Part shown: positions 1 to 8,184 of the stretch, in pieces | Position numbering within the stretch: position 1 is the first letter of the stretch | Layout of the letters: each line of letters begins with the position of its first letter | From: DASXAI01 sp963728985 | Lineage (GTDB): Bacteria > Actinomycetota > Acidimicrobiia > Acidimicrobiales > Ilumatobacteraceae | Assembly: GCA_963728985.1 (NCBI GenBank) | Contig: CAVSME010000006.1 | Coordinates: forward strand, 496,001-560,000 | Direction: 5' to 3' | DNA: 64,000 bases | Notes under the pieces: model-generated | Databases searched by the model: none | Told to the model about the DNA's origin: nothing | Seen by the model: only the letters and a program-made list of their open reading frames with translations | Program-made: the position numbers and the translations under genes

Positions 1-2479
1 TCGCCACCATGAGCCGGGTGGTGGCCTCGTCAGGCACCTCCACCAGGGGGGCCACCACGGTGCGCACGCCCAGGCCGAGCAGCACGCTGGCCGTGCCCAG
101 GATCTCGTCGCCGAGGTAGACGCGCGACGAGGCCGCCTCGCACGCCGACAGCGTCACCACCTCGGGGGCGACCCGCAACCGCTCGAGGTCGTAGATGGTC
201 AGGGGCCCGTCGGCCAGGGTGACGTGGGAGAACATCGGGCTGTCGGCCCGGAAGCGGCCATGCGCGGCGATCTGCACGAAGTCGGCCTCCTCCATGGCGG
301 CCAGCGCCGCCGCCACGGTGGCGTCCTCGCCGGTGAGGGTCCGGGCGTCCTGGTACTGGCCGGCCAGCTGGCGGACCTCCTCGACGGCACCGGGGAGCCC
401 GGGCCCGGCCACGAAGAGCAGGCGCGGCCGCGAGCGGTGGATGACGCCGGCGGCCCGTGACCACATCGCCGCGCTGGGCGCCACCGTGAGATCGCGGCCG
501 GCGAGCGTGGGCAGCGCCGCCCACGGCACCTGGTGGAGGGCCCCGGTCGGGACGACGGTGACCGGGCCGGCGGGCAGGTCGAGGGACCCGAAGAGGAGGG
601 CGTCGAGCTCGTGCGCCGCCTGGTGCAAGGAGGCGAGGGCGCTGGCCGCCCGGTCACCGCGGCGGATGGCGAGGCGGCGCAACGCGAAGAGCACGAAGTC
701 GTTGGTCGTCGTGGCCGTGCGCACCGGGCCCAGCTCGTGGAGCGTGCAGGAGGAGGCGGTCACGACCACCGCGTGCAGGGCGCCGGCGCTCTGCACCAGC
801 TCGATGAGGATGGTGTCGCCGAGCCGGCGGCGCAGGTCGGCGACGGCCAGCGGAGGCAGCCGGTCGGGTTCGCGCCGGGCCCGGAGGGACTGCTGGCGCA
901 CGTGCCGCTCGGCGTCACTGGCGACGGCCACCGGTGCGCGCAACGGGGCGTGGTCGTCGCCGTCCGTCGACGCCGGCGCCGCCGAGAACCCGAGGGCGCT
1001 GGCCCGCTGGCGCTCGGCCCAGCGCAGCACGTCGAGGCCTCGGCGGGTGGCCAGCGCGAGGTCGACACCGAGCTGTGTCAGCTCACCGGTGAAGCGGGCG
1101 CTGGCCGTGCGCACCTCGATGGCGCCGGCGGAGACGTTCCCCAGGCGCTGGAGCTCGGCGATGCCCTCGCGCAGCGCCCGCCGCGCCCGGGCCAGGTCGC
1201 CGGCAGCCACGCTGGCGCCGGCGCACGCCACCCAGTAGTTGGCCCGGTGGGCGGCGGCGCCGCGCGCCCGGATGGCCTGCGCCGCTCGCAGCTCCTCGCG
1301 GGCCCCGGCCAGGTCGCCGCGCACGGTGGCCAGGCGCGCCGCCCAGGCCCGCAGGTCGCGCGCCTCGACGGGCCAGCCACTGCGGGCGAGGAGCACGGCG
1401 ATGCGCCGGCACCGGTCGAGGAGACGGGTGGGCGCCCGGCCGGGATCGGTGAGGGCCTCCAGATCGGCCTGGAGCCCGACGTACAACGCCAGGCGGGCCC
1501 ACTGCGGTCGCTGGGTGGCCCGCAGGCCCCGAGCAGCGGCGGCGGCGTGGCGCTTCGCTTCGCCGGCGTCGCCGCTGGCGAGGCAGGCCCGAGCCAGCAG
1601 CAGCCGGGCCTCGTGCAGATCGGCCACGTTGTTCGACGCCCGCAGGCCGTCGACCGCCGCTTGGGCCTCGACGCGGGCGTCGTCGCTCAACCCGGCCAGC
1701 AGCATCACCTCGGCCCGGTCGGTGTGGAGCACCGGGAGCTGGCGGGGCGCCGACGGCAGCTGCCGGTAGCGCTCCTCGGCCCGGTCGAGGGCCACCAGGG
1801 CTTCGGCCAGCCGGCCCTCACGGCCTTCGGCGAAGCCGAGGTTGTGGGCGGCCATGGCGCCGAGGACGAGCAGGTCGTCGGCGTCGGCGATGGCTTCGGC
1901 CCGGGCCAGGTCGCGCTGGGCGGGGCCCGTTCGACCGCGGTAGCACTCGAGCACGCCTCGATTCAGGTGGACGACGGCGACACTGGCCCGGTCACCGGCG
2001 GCGACGAGGAGGGGCAAGGCCTCCTCGTAGTGCACGAGGGCCTGGTCGTGGCGGCCCGTGCGTTGCTCGAACAGCCCGGTGAGGGACAGGACCACGCCGG
2101 CGGCCGACGGCGGGGCGACGGCGCGGGCGCGTGCCAGCTCCTGGCGGGCATCGGTGACGGAGCCGAGCTGGAGCAGGGAGATGGCGAGGTTGGCCCGCGC
2201 CCGGGCCTCGGCGTCGGCCAGCTCGTGGGGGATGGCGAGGTCGATGGCGGCGTGGAACTCGGCCACCGCGTCATCGGCCCGGTCGAGCTCGTGGAGCGCC
2301 AATCCGCGCACCCAGTGCGCCAGGCTGGCCGCTTCCGGTTCGATGTCCGGCGCGGTCAGGAGGTCGGTGGCGACCTGCAGGGCGAGGCTGGGATTGCCGT
2401 GGCGTTGCGCTGCCAGCCTCAGCACCTCGGCGCGCGTGCCCGGTGCCTGGATGGCCACGGCCGGCGATCTTACGGTCAT
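1..2479 (-). CDS. TPR-CHAT domain protein (caspase-like protease), 3' end outside window
   Basis: Read on the minus strand from ATG 2479, the frame stays open to the window edge (826 residues, no stop). The N-terminal ~600 residues are Ala/Leu-rich helical repeats of TPR type. The C-terminal part is a CHAT domain: the AHG block holds the presumed catalytic His (about residue 740) and the LSACE block the presumed catalytic Cys (about residue 780), followed by GDEILG and a Gly/Val-rich strand, the usual CHAT order. CHAT proteins are clan CD cysteine proteases related to caspases and separase, often effectors of conflict or cell-death systems. It faces the subtilase gene across an 86-bp gap. No signal peptide, so cytosolic. 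An in-frame GTG at 2458 is an alternative start. Substrate unknown; the C-terminus is missing. Confidence 0.85.
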   Translation of the reverse strand, partial: MTVRSPAVAIQAPGTRAEVLRLAAQRHGNPSLALQVATDLLTAPDIEPEAASLAHWVRGLALHELDRADDAVAEFHAAIDLAIPHELADAEARARANLAISLLQLGSVTDARQELARARAVAPPSAAGVVLSLTGLFEQRTGRHDQALVHYEEALPLLVAAGDRASVAVVHLNRGVLECYRGRTGPAQRDLARAEAIADADDLLVLGAMAAHNLGFAEGREGRLAEALVALDRAEERYRQLPSAPRQLPVLHTDRAEVMLLAGLSDDARVEAQAAVDGLRASNNVADLHEARLLLARACLASGDAGEAKRHAAAAARGLRATQRPQWARLALYVGLQADLEALTDPGRAPTRLLDRCRRIAVLLARSGWPVEARDLRAWAARLATVRGDLAGAREELRAAQAIRARGAAAHRANYWVACAGASVAAGDLARARRALREGIAELQRLGNVSAGAIEVRTASARFTGELTQLGVDLALATRRGLDVLRWAERQRASALGFSAAPASTDGDDHAPLRAPVAVASDAERHVRQQSLRARREPDRLPPLAVADLRRRLGDTILIELVQSAGALHAVVVTASSCTLHELGPVRTATTTNDFVLFALRRLAIRRGDRAASALASLHQAAHELDALLFGSLDLPAGPVTVVPTGALHQVPWAALPTLAGRDLTVAPSAAMWSRAAGVIHRSRPRLLFVAGPGLPGAVEEVRQLAGQYQDARTLTGEDATVAAALAAMEEADFVQIAAHGRFRADSPMFSHVTLADGPLTIYDLERLRVAPEVVTLSACEAASSRVYLGDEILGTASVLLGLGVRTVVAPLVEVPDEATTRLMVA

Positions 2480-2565
2480 CGCGTGCGCAGGTGATGGCCA
2501 CCATTCGTGGTATCAGTGCCGCCGGAGCCGACTCTTATGCAGGCTCGGATGCGAGGGGGCAGCAC
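2480..2565. promoter_or_regulatory. Divergent promoter region of CHAT / subtilase module
   Basis: These 86 bp separate the start of the CHAT gene (minus) from the start of the subtilase (plus) and must hold both promoters unless transcription begins inside a gene. A short hairpin (arms ACCA and TGGT around TTCG) lies at about 2500-2511. A GAGGGGG Shine-Dalgarno sits just before the subtilase ATG. No TANNNT leaderless hexamer was found at either start, unlike many other genes here; the neighbouring ECF sigma factor may recognise this region (inference). Confidence 0.4.
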
Positions 2566-4212
2566 ATGGAACAAGGATCGCCAGGCGGCGGGTCGACACC
2601 TCCGCCGGAGGTCGCCGAGCCCGACCCGGCCGCGCTGAACTGGGCGAACCGGGTCCGCGTCGCCGCCGGGGACAGGCCCTTCGCCTACACGCCCAACACG
2701 GTGCTGGTCGATGCCGCCGCCGGCGAGGAGCGGGTGCGGGCGCTGCTGCGCCGGGTGCCGCCGTCGGACGATCTGCGCTCTGAGCCGCAGATCGACGCGG
2801 AGGCGATCGCCGGGTACAACCGCTGGGTCGGGGTGGGCAACCCGTTGAGCGCCGTGAAGCGGCTCAAGGGCGCCGGGATCATGGCCCAGGTCGATCACGT
2901 GTTCTTCGCCGACGCCGGGCCGGGCTTCCTCTCGGGGAACCCGGTGTACGGCAACCCGGTGTACGGCAATCCGGTGTACGGCAATCCGGTGTACGGCAAT
3001 CCGGTGTACGGCAATCCGGTCTACGGCAATCCGGTCTACGGGAACCCGGTGTACGGCAATCCGGTCTACGGCAATCCGGTCTACGGGAACCCGGTGTACG
3101 GCAATCCGGTGTACGGGAACCCGGTGTACGGCAACGTGCCCGGCGGCAGCACGCCGTCGTTCCCGGCGGCGCCCGGCTACCCACTGCTGGCCGCCAAATC
3201 CTGCTGCGAGGCCGATCCGTGCGAGTGCCCGGAGGCGCCGCCGGCGGCCCCGATGAGCCTGGTGTACCCCAGCCCGGCGTACGTGGCGACCGTGTACCCC
3301 GGAGGCGAGGGGGGCGCCTACCAGCTCACCGGCCGCCGCCGCAGCCAAGCCCAACCGCTGCTCGGCCTCGACGACAGCTTCGTCGGCTCGGTGCGGGCGT
3401 GGAACGCCGCTGATTGTGTGCGCGTCGCCGTCCTCGACACCGGTCACGCCGCTCCCACGGATGCCTTCCTGGCCCACCCGTTCGCCGCCGTCGACGGCGA
3501 TCCGGACCTCGGCATGGACGCCGACGGTGACGGCTTCCTCGACCCAGTGGCCGGGCACGGCACGTTCATCGGCGGGCTCATCGCCCGCATCGCGCCCGGC
3601 TGCGGCCTCATGGTGAAGCGGGTCCTCACCAACTACGGCGACGGCAAGGAGTCGGCCATCGCCATCGCCATCCAGGACCTCGTGAACGGCCCGGCAGACC
3701 AGCGTCCGCACCTCCTGAACCTGTCGTTCAGCGGCTACGTGCTCGACGATGCCGATTGCCTGCGCCGCGCCATACGGGCCGCCATCGGCGCCGGCATCGT
3801 CGTGGTGGCGTCGGCGGGGAACGACGGCGTGAGCCGGCCCGCGTACCCGGCGGCGTTCGACGGTGTCGTCAGTGTCGCCGCCCTCGGTCCTGACGGTCCC
3901 GCGCCGTTCAGCAACTGGGGTTCCTGGGTGCGGGCCTGCGCGCCCGGCGTGGACGTGGCATCGACCTTCTACATCGGCACCGGGGCCGAGAAGGAGGAGT
4001 ACGGGATCGACCCCGACACCTTCACCGGCTGGGCGCTGTGGTCGGGGACATCGTTCGCGGCGCCAGTAGTCGCCGCCGTCCTGGCCCGCACGATGATGGC
4101 CCACAACCTGACCGGGCACGGCGCCGTCGAGGCCGTCATCGACCAGGTCGGCCTGTTCCGGCTGCGGTGCTATGGCACCGTGGTCAACGCGCTCGCGGTG
4201 CGTCCGTTCTGA
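2566..4212 (+). CDS. S8 family subtilisin-like serine protease with PVYGN repeat
   Basis: 548 residues, start chosen at ATG 2566 behind GAGGGGG; an upstream in-frame ATG at 2494 is possible. The catalytic triad is visible: Asp291 in VAVLDTG, His331 in GHGTFIGG, Ser496 in SGTSFAAP, with the oxyanion Asn in SAGND. The N-terminal 125 residues are an unrecognised domain containing FAYTPNTVLV; residues 126-190 are thirteen consecutive PVYGN pentapeptides; then a Cys cluster (CC and CEC within about residues 208-219) before the protease domain. There is no signal peptide or membrane segment, unusual for subtilases, so it probably acts in the cytosol. The sigma factor follows after one base. The repeats may be a flexible linker or a substrate array for the CHAT protease (inference). 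Confidence 0.93.
   Translation: MEQGSPGGGSTPPPEVAEPDPAALNWANRVRVAAGDRPFAYTPNTVLVDAAAGEERVRALLRRVPPSDDLRSEPQIDAEAIAGYNRWVGVGNPLSAVKRLKGAGIMAQVDHVFFADAGPGFLSGNPVYGNPVYGNPVYGNPVYGNPVYGNPVYGNPVYGNPVYGNPVYGNPVYGNPVYGNPVYGNPVYGNVPGGSTPSFPAAPGYPLLAAKSCCEADPCECPEAPPAAPMSLVYPSPAYVATVYPGGEGGAYQLTGRRRSQAQPLLGLDDSFVGSVRAWNAADCVRVAVLDTGHAAPTDAFLAHPFAAVDGDPDLGMDADGDGFLDPVAGHGTFIGGLIARIAPGCGLMVKRVLTNYGDGKESAIAIAIQDLVNGPADQRPHLLNLSFSGYVLDDADCLRRAIRAAIGAGIVVVASAGNDGVSRPAYPAAFDGVVSVAALGPDGPAPFSNWGSWVRACAPGVDVASTFYIGTGAEKEEYGIDPDTFTGWALWSGTSFAAPVVAAVLARTMMAHNLTGHGAVEAVIDQVGLFRLRCYGTVVNALAVRPF
2941..3135 (+). repeat. 13 tandem 15-bp units encoding PVYGN
   Basis: Thirteen 15-bp units, each coding for PVYGN. Differences between units occur only at third codon positions (Val GTG/GTC, Gly GGC/GGG, Asn AAT/AAC), so the peptide is invariant while the DNA has drifted. 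Units 6-8 (3016-3060) are identical to units 9-11 (3061-3105), a 45-bp secondary duplication. Confidence 0.98.
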
Positions 4213-4213
4213 C

Positions 4214-4834
4214 ATGGCCGCCTCTGCGCTCACCCAGGGCGACGGCCGCGACGGCGCCACGCTCACGGTCGCACCGGCATGGACCGAGGAGCTCCCCGGC
4301 CTCATCGACCGGGCCCTCGCCGGCGACGAGCAGTCCTGGCGGGAACTGGTGGATCGCTTCTCCGGCCTCGTCTGGAAGGTCCTGAACACCTACGGCCTGA
4401 GCGCCAGCGACCGGGAGGAGGCGTTCGCGTCCACCTTCTACCGGTTGTTCGAGAAGCTCTCGACGCTGCGCGAACCCCGAGCGCTCCCGAAGTGGCTGGC
4501 CACGACAGCCCGCAACGAGGCCAACGCCGTGTGCCGGACCCGCCGCCGCCTCATGCCCACCGACGAGCTGCCGCTGCGGGAGGTCCTGCCCGGCGACCAC
4601 GACCGCGCCCTGCTCGACGACGAGCTGATGGCCGCCGTCATGGCCGCCTTCGCCACGCTGCCGCCCGCTGGTCAGGCACTCCTGCGCCTCCTCACCACCG
4701 TGCCCCCGCTGAGCTACCAGGAGATCGCCGCCCTCGTCGGCGTGCCCGTCGGCTCGATCGGGCCAACGCGCCAGCGCTACCTCCAGCGGCTGCGCGTCGC
4801 GCTCGTTCCCTACCTCGAGGGTGGGAGGTCATGA
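4214..4834 (+). CDS. ECF-type RNA polymerase sigma factor
   Basis: 206 residues from ATG 4214, one base after the subtilase stop. Region 2 spans about residues 35-95 (LVDRFSGLVWKVLN, DREEAFASTFYRLF), and region 4 about residues 140-195 (TLPPAGQALLRLL, YQEIAALVGVPVGSIGPTR), the helix-turn-helix that would read the -35 element. Size and domain layout match ECF sigma factors. It overlaps the next gene by ATGA. No recognisable anti-sigma factor is adjacent, so control may be proteolytic (by the subtilase or CHAT protein) or through the small downstream protein; both are inferences. Confidence 0.92.
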   Translation: MAASALTQGDGRDGATLTVAPAWTEELPGLIDRALAGDEQSWRELVDRFSGLVWKVLNTYGLSASDREEAFASTFYRLFEKLSTLREPRALPKWLATTARNEANAVCRTRRRLMPTDELPLREVLPGDHDRALLDDELMAAVMAAFATLPPAGQALLRLLTTVPPLSYQEIAALVGVPVGSIGPTRQRYLQRLRVALVPYLEGGRS

Positions 4835-5277
4835 CCGCCGTCGACCCGCCCGACGACAACGCCCTCGAAGCGGCGCTGGCCGCCGGCCTCGAGGTTGTGG
4901 AGCCCGCCCCGGCGGCGGCGCTGGTGGCGGCGTACGGCGCGGTCGGCCTCGTGACGGTCGAGGCCGAGCTGGCGGCGCTCGTCTACGACTCGCAGGCGCC
5001 CGAGCTGGTCCTCACCCGCAGCGAGGAAGCCCAGGCCCGCATCGTCACGTTCGCCAACGACCATCTCACGATCGATCTGGAGCTGCTGGCCGACGGGCGC
5101 ACGATCGTGGGCGAGCTGCAACCGGCGGAGGCGGCCGAGCTCGAGCTCGAGACGGTGGGGCACGGGCGGCTGGCGGCGACGGCCGACGAGTTCGGCCGGT
5201 TCCGCCTGGCGTCGGACGCCATCTCCTTCCGCATCCGCGTGGTCGGCCGCCTCGTCACCCCCTGGATCACGCGCTGA
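4831..5277 (+). CDS. Hypothetical protein of the CHAT/subtilase/sigma module
   Basis: 148 residues, translationally coupled to the sigma factor by an ATGA overlap. No family recognised. The N-terminus is Ala/Glu-rich and acidic; the rest alternates hydrophobic and charged residues as in a small beta-sandwich (LTIDLELLADGRTIVGEL, ELETVGHGRLAA, ISFRIRV). No signal peptide, membrane segment or Cys. Position and coupling suggest a partner or inhibitor of the sigma factor or proteases, but nothing in the sequence shows this. Confidence 0.8.
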   Translation: MTAVDPPDDNALEAALAAGLEVVEPAPAAALVAAYGAVGLVTVEAELAALVYDSQAPELVLTRSEEAQARIVTFANDHLTIDLELLADGRTIVGELQPAEAAELELETVGHGRLAATADEFGRFRLASDAISFRIRVVGRLVTPWITR

Positions 5278-5318
5278 GCTCGCCGCGCCGCCGTTCCAGC
5301 GCCAACTCGTGTACGAAG

Positions 5319-5349
5319 TGCCACGCATATCGGGTTGCGGCGCGTCAGT
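5319..5349 (+). repeat. Small dispersed repeat, copy 1
   Basis: TGCCACGCATATCGG followed after five bases by GGCGCGTCAGT, lying between two convergent stop codons. An inverted copy with a four-base gap lies at 44781-44810, also between convergent genes. Confidence 0.6.
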
Positions 5350-5354
5350 TCGCC

Positions 5355-5762
5355 TCAGTCGTCGGTGGGGCGCTGCCGGTGGCGCTTGATCTCGCTGCGG
5401 CGGCGCTTGCCCTCCAGCCGCTCGGCCACGGCGGCCCGGCTGGGGCGGGTGGTGCGGCGGGGCCGCGCCGGCGGCCGCGCCGCGGCGTCGAGCCGGTCGG
5501 CCAGGCGCTCCCATGCCAGCTGGCGGTTGCGCCACTGCGACCGGGTGTCAGCGGAGCGGGCGGTCACGACACCCCCGAGGCGCGCCACCACCCGGGCCTG
5601 GACGGCCTCTGGCAGCCCCGCGGCGGCGACGTCGACCGTGGCGGTGACGGCGGTGTCGCTGGTGTTGGCGTGCTGGCCACCGGGACCACCCGAGCGGGTG
5701 GCGGTCCACGTCACGGCGGCGGGATCGACCCGCCAACCGTCCGGCGTCACCAGCTCGTCCAT
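5355..5762 (-). CDS. arfB: Peptidyl-tRNA hydrolase / ribosome-rescue factor ArfB
   Basis: 135 residues from ATG 5762. The RF-1-like GGQ motif lies at residues 28-30 inside RSGGPGGQHANTSDTAV, the hallmark of ArfB (YaeJ/ICT1), which releases peptides from stalled ribosomes. The C-terminus is the expected Arg/Lys-rich tail (RRTTRPSRAAVAERLEGKRRR, then KRHRQR) that enters the empty mRNA channel. Length matches the family. It is a lone gene, convergent with the module upstream and divergent from the SDR gene. Confidence 0.93.
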   Translation of the reverse strand: MDELVTPDGWRVDPAAVTWTATRSGGPGGQHANTSDTAVTATVDVAAAGLPEAVQARVVARLGGVVTARSADTRSQWRNRQLAWERLADRLDAAARPPARPRRTTRPSRAAVAERLEGKRRRSEIKRHRQRPTDD

Positions 5763-5784
5763 CCCCTGATGGTGCCACCGTGAC

Positions 5785-5862
5785 GATGCCTCGGCTTCGC
5801 CTCGGACTCGCTGCGCTCGATCAATCCCGCCAGGAGCTGCCCCGCCGGCGCACTGCGCCGGC
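5785..5862 (-). repeat. Dispersed palindromic element, copy 1
   Basis: Read on the minus strand: palindrome GCCGGCGCAGTGCGCCGGC (5844-5862), spacer, core GGCGGGATTGATCGAGC, then CCGAGGCGAAGCCGAGGCAT ending at 5785. Related copies are at 11024, 22431, 52280 and 55307. This copy lies between divergent genes, so it is not simply a terminator. Confidence 0.8.
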
Positions 5863-5938
5863 ACTCCGGCCGCAGCCTCGCTTCGGGCACGAGCCCAAAG
5901 TGTCTTGAACCGGTGGGCGGGGAGGTACGAAAGGAACC

Positions 5939-7390
5939 ATGCCTACGCGGATCCTGGTGACCGGCGCGACCGGGTACGTGGGCGGCCGCCTCGTCCCCGA
6001 ACTGCTCGACGCCGGCTTGGACGTGCGCTGCCTGGTCCGGTCGCCGGCCAAGCTCGACGACCGGCCCTGGACCGGGCGCGTCGACATCGTCCGGGGCGAC
6101 GTCGCCGACGCCGCCAGCCTGGCGCCCGCCATGGCCGGCGTGGACGCGGCGTACTTCCTGGTCCACGGCATGGGCACCACGTCGGACTTCAGCACCAGCG
6201 ACGATGCCGCCGCGGCGACGTTCCGCGACGCCGCCGCCGATGCCGGCGTCGGCCAGCTCGTCTACCTCGGTGGCCTGGGCCGTGACGACGCCGACCTGTC
6301 CGAGCACCTGCGCAGCCGCCACGACGTCGGCGCCACGCTGGCCGATGGCCCGGTGCCGGTCACCGAGCTGCGGGCCGCCGTGGTGATCGGCTCGGGCAGC
6401 GCCAGCTTCGAGATGCTGCGCCACCTGACCGAGGTGCTGCCGGTGATGGTGACCCCGCGCTGGGTGCGCACCCGGTGCCAGCCGATCGCCGTGCGAGACG
6501 TGCTGGCCTACCTCGTCGGTGTGCTCGGCCGTCCCGAGGCGCTCGGCCGGGTGCTGGAGATCGGCGGTCCGGACGTCGTGACCTACGCCGAGATGATGGC
6601 GCTCTACGCCGACGTCGCGGGGCTGCGCCGGCGGGTCGTGGTCCCCGTGCCCCTCCTCACGCCCCGCCTGTCGTCGTACTGGGTCGGGCTGGTGACTCCG
6701 CTGCCGGCGGGGCTGGCCCGGCCACTGATCGACAGCCTGGAGAACGAGGTGGTGGTGCACGACCACGCCATCGAGGCCATCGTGCCCCGCACCCTCCTGC
6801 CGCTGCGCGACGCCATCGGCGCCGCCCTCGAACGCACGCGTGACCTGGAGGTCACGACCTCCTGGGCCGACGCCGAGCTGGCCGGCCGCCGCCCGTCCGA
6901 CCCGATGCCGACCGATCCGCACTGGTCGGGCGGTGTCGTGCTCGACGACTGCCGGGAGGTCGACACGCCGGCGCCGGTCGAGCGCGTCTTCCAGGCGGTG
7001 AACGGTGTCGGGGGCCGCCGGGGCTGGTACGTGGCCGAACCGTTCTGGGACCTCCGCGGCTTCGCCGACCGTCTCCTCGGTGGGCCCGGCATGCGCCGCG
7101 GCCGCCGTCATCCCGATCGGATGCGCGTCGGCGATGCGGTGGACTTCTTCCGGGTGGAGGCGGTGGTGCCCAACCGCCTCGTGCGGCTGCGGGCCGAGAT
7201 GCGGGTCCCGGGCGCGGCGTGGCTGGAGTGGACGATGGAGCCGACGGCCACCGGCACCCACCTCGTCCAGCGGGCCCGCTTCCATCCGCGCGGGGTCTGG
7301 GGCCGGGCCTACTGGTACGCGCTGCTGCCGTTCCACCACGTGATCTTCCAGCGACTGGCGACGCGGCTGGCCGCCGCGGCCGCTGCCTAG
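5939..7390 (+). CDS. NAD(P)-binding SDR-family protein with DUF2867 C-terminal domain
   Basis: 483 residues. The N-terminus ILVTGATGYVGGRLVPELL is an extended-SDR nucleotide-binding motif (TGxxGxxG); the first ~300 residues follow the NmrA/YfcH-like fold. The C-terminal ~170 residues (WDLRGFADRLLGGPGMRRGRR, then FRVEAVVPNRLVRLRAEMR) match the DUF2867 layout found fused to such SDRs. GGAAC lies just before ATG. Substrate unknown. It overlaps the convergent crotonase gene by 4 bp at its 3' end. Confidence 0.88.
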   Translation: MPTRILVTGATGYVGGRLVPELLDAGLDVRCLVRSPAKLDDRPWTGRVDIVRGDVADAASLAPAMAGVDAAYFLVHGMGTTSDFSTSDDAAAATFRDAAADAGVGQLVYLGGLGRDDADLSEHLRSRHDVGATLADGPVPVTELRAAVVIGSGSASFEMLRHLTEVLPVMVTPRWVRTRCQPIAVRDVLAYLVGVLGRPEALGRVLEIGGPDVVTYAEMMALYADVAGLRRRVVVPVPLLTPRLSSYWVGLVTPLPAGLARPLIDSLENEVVVHDHAIEAIVPRTLLPLRDAIGAALERTRDLEVTTSWADAELAGRRPSDPMPTDPHWSGGVVLDDCREVDTPAPVERVFQAVNGVGGRRGWYVAEPFWDLRGFADRLLGGPGMRRGRRHPDRMRVGDAVDFFRVEAVVPNRLVRLRAEMRVPGAAWLEWTMEPTATGTHLVQRARFHPRGVWGRAYWYALLPFHHVIFQRLATRLAAAAAA

Positions 7391-8184
7391 TGGGGGAACT
7401 GCGGGGGCCGCTTCTCCACGTGTGAGGCCAGCCCCTCGGCCGCCTCAGGGCCGGCGAAGCCGATGAACTCGTAGGCCAGGCTGGCGTCGAAGGTGGGGCC
7501 CATCGCCCGGTACCAGTTGTTGAGGGCCAGCTTCGTCCACTGGATGGCGTTGGTGGCCCCGTTGGCCAGCTGCCGGGCGACCTCGAGGGCCCGATCCTGG
7601 GCCTCGCCGTCCTCCACCACGAGCGAGACGAGCCCGATGCGCTCGGCCTCCTCGCCGGTGAGGGTCTCGCACGTCAGCAGGTAGTACTTGGCCTTGGCCA
7701 TCCCGCACAGCAGCGGCCAGCAGATGGCGGCGTGGTCACCGGCGGCGACGCCCAGGCGGGTGTGGCCGTCGATGATGCGGGCGGTGCGGGTGGCGATCGA
7801 GACGTCGGCCAGGAGGGCCGCCACCAGCCCGGCGCCCACGGCCGGGCCATGGATGGCGGAGATGATCGGCTTCGAGCAGTTGATGATGTTGTAGACGAGG
7901 TCGCGCGCCTCGCGCATCATGCGGGCACGGGCCTCGGGCGCCTTCACCAGGCTGTCGATCAGCTCGAAGCTGCCGCCCGCCGAGAACGCCTTGCCGGCGC
8001 CCTGGAGGACCACGGCGCGCACCGACTCGTCGCGGTCGATCGTCAACCACACGTCGGCCAGCTCTCGGTGCATGGCCGCCGACACGGCGTTCAGGCCCGG
8101 CGCATCGAGGGTGATGCGCAGGATGCCCTCGTCGGGCTCGTCGAAGGTGAGGCTGGCGAACGAGGCGTAGCGCTCGACGCTCAC
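7387..8184 (-). CDS. Enoyl-CoA hydratase/isomerase (crotonase) family protein
   Basis: 265 residues, GTG start at 8184 overlapping the MaoC gene stop by GTGA. Crotonase features: AVVLQGAGKAFSAGGSFE (oxyanion region), IISAIHGPAVGAGLVAALLADVSIA (second oxyanion loop and trimer helix), and a C-terminal LASHVEKRPPQF typical of crotonases. It would hydrate or isomerise an acyl-CoA in beta-oxidation-like degradation. Last gene of an operon with two MaoC-like proteins, which fits hydratase chemistry on the same substrate class. Confidence 0.92.
   Translation of the reverse strand: MSVERYASFASLTFDEPDEGILRITLDAPGLNAVSAAMHRELADVWLTIDRDESVRAVVLQGAGKAFSAGGSFELIDSLVKAPEARARMMREARDLVYNIINCSKPIISAIHGPAVGAGLVAALLADVSIATRTARIIDGHTRLGVAAGDHAAICWPLLCGMAKAKYYLLTCETLTGEEAERIGLVSLVVEDGEAQDRALEVARQLANGATNAIQWTKLALNNWYRAMGPTFDASLAYEFIGFAGPEAAEGLASHVEKRPPQFPH

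Noticed and set aside
533..2494. A 653-codon plus-strand open frame opposite the CHAT gene
   Set aside because: It is antisense to the TPR-CHAT protein, which has recognisable domains; the frame is Gly/Arg/Ala-rich low-complexity text typical of the opposite strand of GC-rich genes.
2941..3135. Tandem 15-bp units looked like a short CRISPR-like array
   Set aside because: The units are contiguous without spacers and in frame within the subtilase.
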